Assembly: GCA_038137215.1 (NCBI GenBank)
Contig: JAYQBG010000008.1
Span: 1-64,000 of the forward strand
From: JABJAG01 sp038137215
GTDB lineage: Bacteria > Pseudomonadota > Alphaproteobacteria > UBA6615
Length of the DNA: 64,000 nucleotides
Reading direction: 5' to 3'
Part shown: one piece after another, positions 35,524-43,391 of the stretch
Layout of the letters: the number at the start of each line of letters is the position of its first letter
How positions within the stretch are numbered: position 1 is the stretch's first letter
Made by a program: the position numbers and the translations under genes
The notes under the pieces: model-generated
What the model was told of the DNA's origin: nothing
What the model saw: only the letters and a program-made list of their open reading frames with translations
The model's database searches: none

Positions 35524-36647
35524 CGGTACCTTTCACACGTGCGGATACATCCATTCTCGGGCGCTGGTGGTGGACGGTGGATCGCTGGAGCCTGGTCGCG
35601 ATTGCGGCTCTGATGGCTTTCGGCGCATTGCTCGCCGCAGCCTCCAGTCCCGCCGTGGCCGAACGGATCGGACTGGACGCGCTCTACTTCATCAAGCGGC
35701 ACTTCATGTTGCTGCCGGTCTCCGTCCTGCTGATCATCGCCATCTCGGCGATGAGCCCGATCCAGGTCCGGCGATTTGCCGTGATCGCCTTCCTCGGCTG
35801 CCTGGTCCTGCTGGCCGCCACGCTGCTGTTCGGGGTCGAGATCAAGGGTGCGCGCCGCTGGCTGTCACTGCCCGGTTTCTCCCTCCAGGTTACGGAATTC
35901 GTCAAGCCCACCTTCGCGGTTGTCGCAGCATGGCTGTTTGCCGAAGCCGCGCACGACCCGCGCTTTCCGGGCCGGATCATCTGCACGGGGCTCTTTGCAC
36001 TGGTCATCGGGCTTGTCATCGCGCAACCCGACCTGGGACAGGCCGTGGTCATCTCGGCCGTCTGGATGGCACAATTCTTCCTGGCCGGATTGCCCATGTG
36101 GCTGGTCGTCGGCCTGGTGATCCTCGCCGTCGTAGGGATCATCGGCTCCTACTTCACGCTGCCCCATGTCACCAGCCGCATCGATCGTTTCCTCGATCCG
36201 GATTCCGGCGACACCTATCAGATCGAACGCAGCATCGAGGCCTTCTCCAGCGGCGGTCTGTTCGGGCGCGGGCCGGGCGAAGGACAGGTCAAACAAGTCC
36301 TCCCGGACGCCCATGCCGATTTCGTTTTCGCGGTGGCGGGCGAAGAACTCGGACTGATCGTCACCCTGATGATCGTCTCGCTCTTCGCCTTCATCGTCCT
36401 GCGCGGTCTGGCCCGGGCGATGTCCGAGCACAATCTGTTCATTCTGCTGGCGGTGTCCGGCCTGCTCGTCCAGTTCGGCATTCAGGCCCTCATCAATATG
36501 AGTTCCAGTCTTCAGCTCATCCCCACCAAGGGCATGACGCTGCCCTTCATCAGCTATGGCGGCTCATCGCTGCTCGGCATCGGCATCGGGTTGGGCATGA
36601 CACTTGCCCTGACCCGCAGACGCATCGGATCGGAGGGCATGACATGA
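35520..36647 (+). CDS. ftsW: FtsW, septal SEDS peptidoglycan glycosyltransferase
   Basis: A 375-residue protein with about ten membrane helices. SEDS hallmarks: FGVEIKGARRWLSLPGFSLQ, FVKPTFAVVAAW, YQIERSIEAFSSGGLFGRGPGEG, LPDAHADFVFAVAGEELGLI and GMTLPFISYGGSSLLGIG. It polymerises lipid II at the septum with FtsI. ATGA overlaps on both sides; GGGGGGA provides a ribosome site inside murD. Confidence 0.96.
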   Translation: MTVPFTRADTSILGRWWWTVDRWSLVAIAALMAFGALLAAASSPAVAERIGLDALYFIKRHFMLLPVSVLLIIAISAMSPIQVRRFAVIAFLGCLVLLAATLLFGVEIKGARRWLSLPGFSLQVTEFVKPTFAVVAAWLFAEAAHDPRFPGRIICTGLFALVIGLVIAQPDLGQAVVISAVWMAQFFLAGLPMWLVVGLVILAVVGIIGSYFTLPHVTSRIDRFLDPDSGDTYQIERSIEAFSSGGLFGRGPGEGQVKQVLPDAHADFVFAVAGEELGLIVTLMIVSLFAFIVLRGLARAMSEHNLFILLAVSGLLVQFGIQALINMSSSLQLIPTKGMTLPFISYGGSSLLGIGIGLGMTLALTRRRIGSEGMT

Positions 36648-37807
36648 GCATGACCTCCCGCCCCGTGATGATCGCCGCCGGCGGCACCGGTGGACACATG
36701 TTCCCCGCCGTCTCGCTGGCAAACGTGATGCAGGCCCGCGGACACGCGGTGATGTTTGTCACGGACCCGCGCGGGGCCAATGTCTCGAGCGATGTGCTCG
36801 GGCTATCGCCCGGAATTTCGCGGCACACCATCTCGGCGCGCGGCCTGTCCGGCGGTCCCAGGGGAATTCTCGCCGGCATCAGCGCGCTGGTGCGCGGTTT
36901 CTTCGAATCCCGTGCGCTGATCCGCGATCACAATCCGAGCCTGGCCGTCGGCTTCGGCGGATACCCGACCGTGCCGCCGATCATGGCCGCCGGGATGGCC
37001 GGTCTGCCGACCGTCATTCACGAACAGAATGCACTTCTGGGACGTGCCAACCGACGCCTGGCGCGTGGTGCGAGCGCGTTTGCGCTCAGCTTCGCCCAGA
37101 CCCAGCGACTCAAATCCGCTGGACACGCCCGCGCCACCGTCGTCGGCAATCCCGTTCGCGCCGAAATCGCGGCACTTGCTGCCCGCCCCTACACACCCCC
37201 CAGCGTCGTGATTGATCTGCTGATTGTCGGCGGCAGCCAGGGCGCACAGGTCTTCTCAAAGATCGTGCCATCCGCCTTCAAGACACTTTCGGCACCCCAA
37301 CGCGCACGCTTCCGCGTGGCCCAGCAATGCCGACCCGAAGACATTGAAGCTGTGCGGGCGACCTATGCCGAACTGAATATGCCCGTCGAATTGCAGACCT
37401 TCTTCGAGGACATCCCCTCGCGGCTGGCCGCAGCCCATCTCGTGGTGGGTCGCGCGGGCGCTTCAACAGTGGCCGAACTGACAACAGCCGGACGCCCTGC
37501 GCTTTACATCCCCTACCCGCACGCCGTCGACGACCATCAAATGGCCAATGCCCGCGCCGTGGAGGCCGCCGGTGCCGGCTGGGTCATGGCGCAGAACGAA
37601 TTCACACCGGCGACCATGGCCGGCTGGCTCGAGGCCGCGCTGGAGTCGCCCGACGCACTGGCCCGGGTTGCTTCCTCAGCCCGTGCGCTCGGACATCCCG
37701 ACGCCGCCGACAGGCTCGCCGATCTGGTCGAGCACCTTCTGCCCGCCAATGGCAACGACAACGGCAATGGCACAGATATGCGCGAACACCGGGAGGCTGC
37801 AGAATGA
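36644..37807 (+). CDS. murG: MurG, lipid II-forming GlcNAc transferase
   Basis: A 387-residue peripheral membrane glycosyltransferase that adds GlcNAc to lipid I. The N-terminal loop IAAGGTGGHMFPAVSLA binds lipid I diphosphate; GFGGYPTVPPIMAA, HEQNALLGRANRRLA, VGGSQGAQVFSKIVP and RAGASTVAELTTAGRPALYIPYP complete the signature. The open frame extends far upstream through ftsW in a shadow frame; the ATG at 36644, overlapping the ftsW TGA, is the real start. Confidence 0.96.
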   Translation: MSMTSRPVMIAAGGTGGHMFPAVSLANVMQARGHAVMFVTDPRGANVSSDVLGLSPGISRHTISARGLSGGPRGILAGISALVRGFFESRALIRDHNPSLAVGFGGYPTVPPIMAAGMAGLPTVIHEQNALLGRANRRLARGASAFALSFAQTQRLKSAGHARATVVGNPVRAEIAALAARPYTPPSVVIDLLIVGGSQGAQVFSKIVPSAFKTLSAPQRARFRVAQQCRPEDIEAVRATYAELNMPVELQTFFEDIPSRLAAAHLVVGRAGASTVAELTTAGRPALYIPYPHAVDDHQMANARAVEAAGAGWVMAQNEFTPATMAGWLEAALESPDALARVASSARALGHPDAADRLADLVEHLLPANGNDNGNGTDMREHREAAE

Positions 37808-39234
37808 GAACGCTTCCTCTGGATATCGGCTTGATCCACTTCGTCGGCATCGGCGGCATAGGCATGAGCGGGATTGCTGAAACGTTGCACGCACTGGGCT
37901 ATCAGGTTCAGGGCAGCGACATCTCCGACAATGCGAATGTGCGCCGTTTGCGCGATCTAGGCATCGGCGTGGAAATCGGTCATCGCGCCGAGAACATAGA
38001 TGCGGTCTCGGTTGTGGTCGTGTCCACCGCCGTCAAGGCCGACAACCCGGAAGTCGTGGCCGCCCGCTCGCGCCTCGTCCCAGTGGTCCGGCGCGCAGAA
38101 ATGCTCGGCGAACTGATGCGCCTAAAATGGTCCATCGCCGTCGGCGGCACCCATGGCAAGACGACCACCACGTCGCTGATTGCGTGCATGCTCGACTCAG
38201 CCGATCTCAACCCCACGGTGATCAACGGTGGCATCATCAACGCCTACGGCACCAATGCGCGTCTGGGAGATGGCGAATGGATGGTGGTCGAAGCCGATGA
38301 ATCCGACGGCACCTTTACCAAGTTGCCCGCCGCTATTGCCGTCGTCACCAATATCGACCCGGAACATCTCGATTTCTACGGCGACTTCGATGGTGTACGC
38401 GAGGCTTTCAAAACCTTCGTATCCAACATCCCGTTCTACGGCTTCGCCGCCATGTGCATCGATCATCCGGAAGTGCAGGCGCTGATCCCGCAACTCGAGG
38501 ACCGCCGCATCGTCACCTACGGTTTCTCACGACAGGCTGATGTCCGTGGGGTCAACCTGGACACCGACCGGAACGGCTTGTCCTTCGATGTGACCGTGGC
38601 CGAGCGCGGCAACGGGAAACAGCGCACCATCGAAGGCCTGCGCCTGCCCATGTATGGCGCCCACAACGCCCAGAACGCGCTTGCCGCTATCACAATCGCG
38701 CTGGAAATGGACATCCCTGACGAGGTGATCTGGAACGGCTTTGCCGCCTTCCGCGGCGTGAACCGTCGCTTCACCAAGACCGGCGAAGCCGGCGGCATCA
38801 CCGTCATCGACGATTACGGTCATCATCCCGTCGAGATCGAGGCGGTCCTCGACGCCGCCCGCTCGGCCACGGACGGACGCGTGATCAGCGTGTTCCAGCC
38901 ACACCGTTACTCCCGGGTCGAGAGCCTGTTTGACGACTTCTGCACCTGTTTCAACGACGCGGACATTGTTTTCGTGTCGGACATCTACCCGGCCGGCGAG
39001 GCTGCGATCGAGGGCGTGGACCGTGACGCACTGGTGGACGGGCTTCGTGCCCGCGGCCACCGGGACGTCCGGCCACTCCCCGATCCGGACCGCCTTGCCG
39101 AACTGATCGCGGCCAGCGCTGCCGATGGCGACATGGTGGTCTGCCTCGGCGCCGGCACCGTGACCGCATGGGCCCAGAAACTACCCGAAGATCTGGAACC
39201 TCTGGTATCCCGCAGCACGGGGACGGAGGGATGA
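37804..39234 (+). CDS. murC: MurC, UDP-MurNAc:L-alanine ligase
   Basis: A 476-residue Mur ligase, the first committed stem-peptide step. IHFVGIGGIGMSGIAETLHALGY, VGGTHGKTTTTSLIACML (ATP loop), EADESDGTF, VTNIDPEHLDFYG, HNAQNALAAI, IDDYGHHPVEIEAVL and FQPHRYSR are all present. Overlaps murG and murB by ATGA. Confidence 0.97.
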   Translation: MRTLPLDIGLIHFVGIGGIGMSGIAETLHALGYQVQGSDISDNANVRRLRDLGIGVEIGHRAENIDAVSVVVVSTAVKADNPEVVAARSRLVPVVRRAEMLGELMRLKWSIAVGGTHGKTTTTSLIACMLDSADLNPTVINGGIINAYGTNARLGDGEWMVVEADESDGTFTKLPAAIAVVTNIDPEHLDFYGDFDGVREAFKTFVSNIPFYGFAAMCIDHPEVQALIPQLEDRRIVTYGFSRQADVRGVNLDTDRNGLSFDVTVAERGNGKQRTIEGLRLPMYGAHNAQNALAAITIALEMDIPDEVIWNGFAAFRGVNRRFTKTGEAGGITVIDDYGHHPVEIEAVLDAARSATDGRVISVFQPHRYSRVESLFDDFCTCFNDADIVFVSDIYPAGEAAIEGVDRDALVDGLRARGHRDVRPLPDPDRLAELIAASAADGDMVVCLGAGTVTAWAQKLPEDLEPLVSRSTGTEG

Positions 39235-40166
39235 CGATGGCAGCAACCGCAACGCCCTCCTCCCTGCTCGACCGGCTTCCGCCGGTGCGCGGTCAGTATG
39301 AACCCGACGGTGCCATTGCGCGCTACACCTGGTTCCGCGTCGGCGGTCCGGCTGAGGTGCTCTTCCGCCCCGCCGATGTCGCCGACCTGGCCAACTTCCT
39401 GGCCGGAAAGCCCGATGATGTGCCGGTCACGCTCCTGGGGGCGGGGTCGAACCTGCTGATCCGGGACGGCGGCGTCTCCGGCGTGGTCATCCGCCTGGGC
39501 CGGCCTTTTGCAAATATCCGCGTGGACAGCACCACCATTCAGGCCGGCGCCATGGCGCTCGACTACAACGTGGCCAAAGCCGCGCGGGATGCGGGTGTGG
39601 CCGGGTTCGAATTCATGGCCGGGATTCCCGGAACGATCGGTGGCGGCCTGCGCATGAACGCCGGCGCATATGGGCGCGAGTTCAAGGATGTGGTGCGCGA
39701 GGCCACAGCGCTCACGCCGCATGGCGAGACCCGTGTCCTGACCCCGGAAGACTGGGGACCGCGCTATCGCGGCTCCGCCGTGCCGTCCGACTGGATCTTT
39801 GTCGGCTGCACTATGGACGGTGTCTGGGGCAATCCGGCCGAAATCGCGAAAGCGATGGAACTGGTGCAGGAATCCCGTGAGGAAACCCAGCCGATCCGGA
39901 CCCGCACCGGCGGCAGCACATTCAAGAACCCCAACGGCCACAAGGCCTGGGAACTTGTGGACAAGGCGGGTTGTCGCGGACTGAAGCTCGGCGGCGCTCA
40001 GGTGTCGGAGAAGCACTGCAACTTCCTGGTGAACACCGGCGGTGCCAGTGCCGCCGACATCGAGGGACTGGGCGAGGAAGTCCGCCGCCGTGTCCGCGAA
40101 TGCACCGGTATCGAACTGGTCTGGGAACTGGAACGCATCGGGATTCCGGCGGGAGGCGATTCATGA
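39231..40166 (+). CDS. murB: MurB, UDP-N-acetylenolpyruvoylglucosamine reductase
   Basis: A 311-residue FAD enzyme that reduces the enolpyruvyl group to form UDP-MurNAc. TWFRVGGPAEVLFRPADVADL starts the FAD domain; LLGAGSNLLIRDGGVSGVVIRL and AGIPGTIGGGLRMNAGAYG contact the flavin; the type II-like late region has RTGGSTFKNPNGHKAWELVDKAG with the catalytic serine, then GGAQVSEKHCNFLVN. Start at 39231 over the murC TGA. Confidence 0.96.
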   Translation: MTMAATATPSSLLDRLPPVRGQYEPDGAIARYTWFRVGGPAEVLFRPADVADLANFLAGKPDDVPVTLLGAGSNLLIRDGGVSGVVIRLGRPFANIRVDSTTIQAGAMALDYNVAKAARDAGVAGFEFMAGIPGTIGGGLRMNAGAYGREFKDVVREATALTPHGETRVLTPEDWGPRYRGSAVPSDWIFVGCTMDGVWGNPAEIAKAMELVQESREETQPIRTRTGGSTFKNPNGHKAWELVDKAGCRGLKLGGAQVSEKHCNFLVNTGGASAADIEGLGEEVRRRVRECTGIELVWELERIGIPAGGDS

Positions 40167-41089
40167 CCGCCCGCACCCATAATCAGATCGCCGTCCTAAT
40201 GGGCGGAACCTCTTCGGAACGCGAGGTCTCGCTGGAATCCGGCCGGCAATGCGCGGACGCACTGCGCGAAGCCGGGTACGAAGTACGCGAAATCGATGTG
40301 ATATCGGATATCGCGGCCCTTCTGGCTGCGCTGACACCCCGGCCCGATGCCGTGTTCAACGCCTTGCACGGTCGCTCGGGCGAAGACGGCAATATCCAGG
40401 GTCTGCTGAATCTGATCGGAATTCCCTATACCCATTCCGGCCTGCTCTCCTCTGCCATGGCCATGGACAAGGCGCTCTCGCGCGACGTCTTCGCCAAGGA
40501 GGGCATGACGGTCGCCGAGGGGCGTATCGCCACGCGCGACGAAATTCTGGCTGGCGATGTCCTGCCGCGTCCTTACGTGGTGAAACCGAACAACGAAGGC
40601 TCTTCGGTCGGCATTCAGATCATTCACGACGGCGACAACGGCCCGGACCCCGATGCCATCGATGCCGACGAGTTACTGGTCGAGGCGTTCATTCCCGGGC
40701 GCGAATTGACGGTTGCGGTCATGGGTGCCCCCGGCGAAGACCCGAAGCCGCTCACCGTGACCGAACTGCGCCCCACCAAGGGCTTCTACGATTACGAAGC
40801 GAAATACACCGACGGGATCACCGAACATTTGATACCCGCGCCGATTTCCGACGACCTCAGCGCCAAGGCCATGTCCTGGGCTGCACAGGCGCACCAGGCA
40901 CTCGACTGCCGCGGCGTGACGCGCACCGATTTCCGATACGACGATAGCTCGGATTCGCTCGTCGTCCTCGAATTGAACACACAACCGGGCATGACGCGAC
41001 TCTCGCTGGTGCCTGAGCAGGCGGACCATTGCGGGATCGCTTTTCCGGATTTGGTGAGTTGGATGGTGGAGACGGCGCAATGCGATTGA
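40163..41089 (+). CDS. ddl: D-alanine-D-alanine ligase
   Basis: A 308-residue ATP-grasp enzyme joining two D-alanines. AVLMGGTSSEREVSLESG, NALHGRSGEDGNIQGLLNLIGIPYTHSGLLSSAMAMDK split over the first domain, PYVVKPNNEGSSVGIQII, and late RTDFRYDD and ELNTQPGMTRLSLVPEQA show the standard D-Ala-type active site. Start at 40163 over the murB stop; ends 10 bases inside ftsQ. Confidence 0.96.
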   Translation: MTARTHNQIAVLMGGTSSEREVSLESGRQCADALREAGYEVREIDVISDIAALLAALTPRPDAVFNALHGRSGEDGNIQGLLNLIGIPYTHSGLLSSAMAMDKALSRDVFAKEGMTVAEGRIATRDEILAGDVLPRPYVVKPNNEGSSVGIQIIHDGDNGPDPDAIDADELLVEAFIPGRELTVAVMGAPGEDPKPLTVTELRPTKGFYDYEAKYTDGITEHLIPAPISDDLSAKAMSWAAQAHQALDCRGVTRTDFRYDDSSDSLVVLELNTQPGMTRLSLVPEQADHCGIAFPDLVSWMVETAQCD

Positions 41090-41928
41090 TGCCGCATTTT
41101 TTTAGAACAGAGGACCGCAAGGCCCGCCGCCCGCAAGGTGGCAAACTGCGCCGTTCCCTGATCAAGGCAGGCGTGGCGTTAGCTGCGATTGCCATTCTCG
41201 GTGGTGGCGGCTGGTACCTGACCCAGAATGGCTGGTTCGGTGAACGCACCGCTGCCATCAACAGCGCCTTCATGGGCCTCACCGCCCGGGCCGGGTTGCG
41301 CGTGGAAGATGTGGTCGTCAGCGGCCGCGCGCGCGCCGATGGCGAAGAAATCCTGGCCGCCCTCGACCTGGAGCGCGGGACCCCCATTCTCGATGTCGAT
41401 GTGGACGGGGCACGCACACGCATCGAATCCATCGGCTGGATTTCTTCCGCCGAGATCGCCCGGCGCCTGCCCGACGTGATCTTTGTCCGGGTCATCGAGC
41501 GCCAGCCGCTCGCGCTGTGGCAACACGACGGCAACACCGCACTGGTGGACCGCAACGGCAAGGTCATCCAGCGCAGTGATCTGGAGGCCTTTGCGGATTT
41601 CCCGCTCATCGTGGGCGAAGGCGCCCCCCGGCACGCGGCACAGCTGATTGACCTGCTCAAGACCTATCCGGAGGTGGCCGATGCAACAGAAGCCGCGGTC
41701 CGGGTTTCGGACAGACGCTGGAACCTCCGGCTGCAGAGCGGCATCGACGTTCGGCTGCCGGAGAAGGACATCGCTGTTGCCCTGGACCGTCTCGAGGAGT
41801 TCCAGCGCGAACACGACCTCTTCGACCGCGATGTCATCGCCGTCGATCTGCGGGTGCCCGATCGTCTGATCGTCCGCGTGAACCCGAATGCCGCCGTACC
41901 GCGCAAAGTTGGGGGGAAGGACACATGA
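41080..41928 (+). CDS. ftsQ: Cell division protein FtsQ
   Basis: A 282-residue bitopic protein. A basic cytoplasmic tail (about 1-30, RKARRPQGGKLRR) precedes one membrane helix (about 32-50), a POTRA domain (about 70-140; VEDVVVSGRARADGEEILAAL) and the FtsQ beta domain (LALWQHDGNTALVDRNGKVI). It scaffolds FtsB/FtsL at the septum. ATG at 41080 has GGAG 10 bases upstream inside ddl; an ATG at 41089 is an alternative. Overlaps ftsA by ATGA. Confidence 0.93.
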   Translation: MRLMPHFFRTEDRKARRPQGGKLRRSLIKAGVALAAIAILGGGGWYLTQNGWFGERTAAINSAFMGLTARAGLRVEDVVVSGRARADGEEILAALDLERGTPILDVDVDGARTRIESIGWISSAEIARRLPDVIFVRVIERQPLALWQHDGNTALVDRNGKVIQRSDLEAFADFPLIVGEGAPRHAAQLIDLLKTYPEVADATEAAVRVSDRRWNLRLQSGIDVRLPEKDIAVALDRLEEFQREHDLFDRDVIAVDLRVPDRLIVRVNPNAAVPRKVGGKDT

Positions 41929-43268
41929 GCGTCGATTGGGGCAGCGCAAAGGTGACGCGCAAACTGACCAAGCCGCGCTCGGGAACGGTCGCCGTTCTCG
42001 ATATCGGTACCAGCAAGGTGTGTTGCCTGATCGTCCGCACCGGGCGGCCATCGGCGGACGGCTCCAACCCGATTGCCGGACAGCCACGCATCATCGGCGC
42101 CGGCCATCAGGTCAGCCGGGGTGTGCGGAACGGCACCATCGTGGACGTCGATGCCACAGAGGATGCGATCCGCAAGGCTGTCCACATGGCCGAGCAAATG
42201 GCCCAGGAAACCATCAGTTCCGTGACGGTCAATCTCAGCGCGGGCGCGCCCGCATCCGAAATACTGGGTGTCGATGTCGATATCGGCGGTCAGCAGATCG
42301 ACGAGTCCGACCTTCACCGCATTTTCGAGCAGACCCATAGCCTGCGTAAAAGCTCCGGCAGAGAGTCCAACGGCGCCAGCAACGGCAAGGAGCGCGAGCT
42401 GATCCATTCGATCCCGGTCGGCTTTGCCATCGACGGGCAACAGGGCATCGCCGATCCGCGCGGCATGTTTGGTCAGAAGCTCTCGGTCAACATGCATCTC
42501 GTTTCCGCCTCGGCGAACGCTGTGCGCACGATCCGCGCCGCCGTCGAGCGTTGCCACCTGGAAATCGACGGGTTTGTGCTCTCTCCATATGCCGCCGGAT
42601 TGGCCACCCTTGTGGAGGATGAATCCGATCTGGGCGTCACGGTCGTCGATATGGGTGGCGGGACCACTGGTTTGTCGATCTTCTATGACGGCGAGATGAT
42701 CTTCGCCGACACCATCCCGGTGGGCGGCAATCACGTCACCGCCGATGTCGCACGCGGTCTGTCCACCCCGGTCGCCAATGCCGAGCGTCTGAAAACGCTG
42801 TTCGGCAACGCCATCGCCACGGAATCCGACGAGCACGAAATGCTCGACGTCCCGCAGGTGGGTGAAGACGAACACACCGCACCACATCAGCTTCCGCGCT
42901 CCCTGCTCAACGGCATTATCCAGCCGCGCATGGAGGAAACATTCGAACTTGTCCGCGCACGTCTCGACGACAGCGGGTTTGGCGCGTTCGCCGGACGCCG
43001 CGTCGTGTTGACCGGCGGCGCAAGTCAGCTACAGGGCGCGCGCGACCTCGCCGTGCGCATTCTCGACAAACAGGTTCGCATGGGTCGGCCCCTGCGCGTC
43101 CGCGGTCTCGCGGAAGCCATTGCCGGTCCCGCGTTCGCAACCGGTGCCGGACTGATCGCGCATGCGATCGAAAACCCGTCGTCTCTGACGATGCCGGCAC
43201 CCTTGCAGTATGGGGAGCCGGGACGCCTTACCGGGCGGCTCGGTCAGTGGTTCCGTGAGCATTTCTAG
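41925..43268 (+). CDS. ftsA: FtsA, actin-like membrane tether of the Z-ring
   Basis: A 447-residue actin-fold ATPase that ties FtsZ to the membrane. AVLDIGTSKVCCLIV (phosphate-1), VSRGVRNGTIVDVD (1C domain region), VVDMGGGTTGLSIFYDG (phosphate-2) and VVLTGGASQLQGARDLA (adenosine site) are present. The C-terminal RLTGRLGQWFREHF is an amphipathic helix suited to membrane docking. A 123-base gap follows, so ftsZ can be expressed separately. Confidence 0.96.
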   Translation: MSVDWGSAKVTRKLTKPRSGTVAVLDIGTSKVCCLIVRTGRPSADGSNPIAGQPRIIGAGHQVSRGVRNGTIVDVDATEDAIRKAVHMAEQMAQETISSVTVNLSAGAPASEILGVDVDIGGQQIDESDLHRIFEQTHSLRKSSGRESNGASNGKERELIHSIPVGFAIDGQQGIADPRGMFGQKLSVNMHLVSASANAVRTIRAAVERCHLEIDGFVLSPYAAGLATLVEDESDLGVTVVDMGGGTTGLSIFYDGEMIFADTIPVGGNHVTADVARGLSTPVANAERLKTLFGNAIATESDEHEMLDVPQVGEDEHTAPHQLPRSLLNGIIQPRMEETFELVRARLDDSGFGAFAGRRVVLTGGASQLQGARDLAVRILDKQVRMGRPLRVRGLAEAIAGPAFATGAGLIAHAIENPSSLTMPAPLQYGEPGRLTGRLGQWFREHF

Positions 43269-43310
43269 AAACCAGCCCCCCACATCCCCGACCCGGAGTT
43301 TCGGCATGGT

Positions 43311-43335
43311 CCGGAACGGTGGGTCACCGTTCCGG
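43311..43335 (+). promoter_or_regulatory. Perfect 11-bp hairpin between ftsA and ftsZ
   Basis: CCGGAACGGTG (43311-43321) pairs with CACCGTTCCGG (43325-43335) around a 3-base loop. It is not followed by a T-run, so it does not look like a simple terminator. It lies 56 bases before the ftsZ start and may be an RNA stability or processing element, or an operator. The ftsZ ribosome site GGAGG is at 43381-43385. Confidence 0.6.
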
Positions 43336-43391
43336 CCAAGTATGGCCTTTCTCTCCCCCTGTCTCCCGACACGATCTACTGGAGGATCAAA

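Noticed and set aside
35354..36643. N-terminal extension of the murG frame through ftsW
   Set aside because: The frame is open by chance; MurG starts at 36644 with its family N-terminus and an ATGA overlap.
41664..42887. 407-codon minus-strand frame opposite ftsQ-ftsA
   Set aside because: Overlaps two certain genes in antisense; composition typical of shadow frames.
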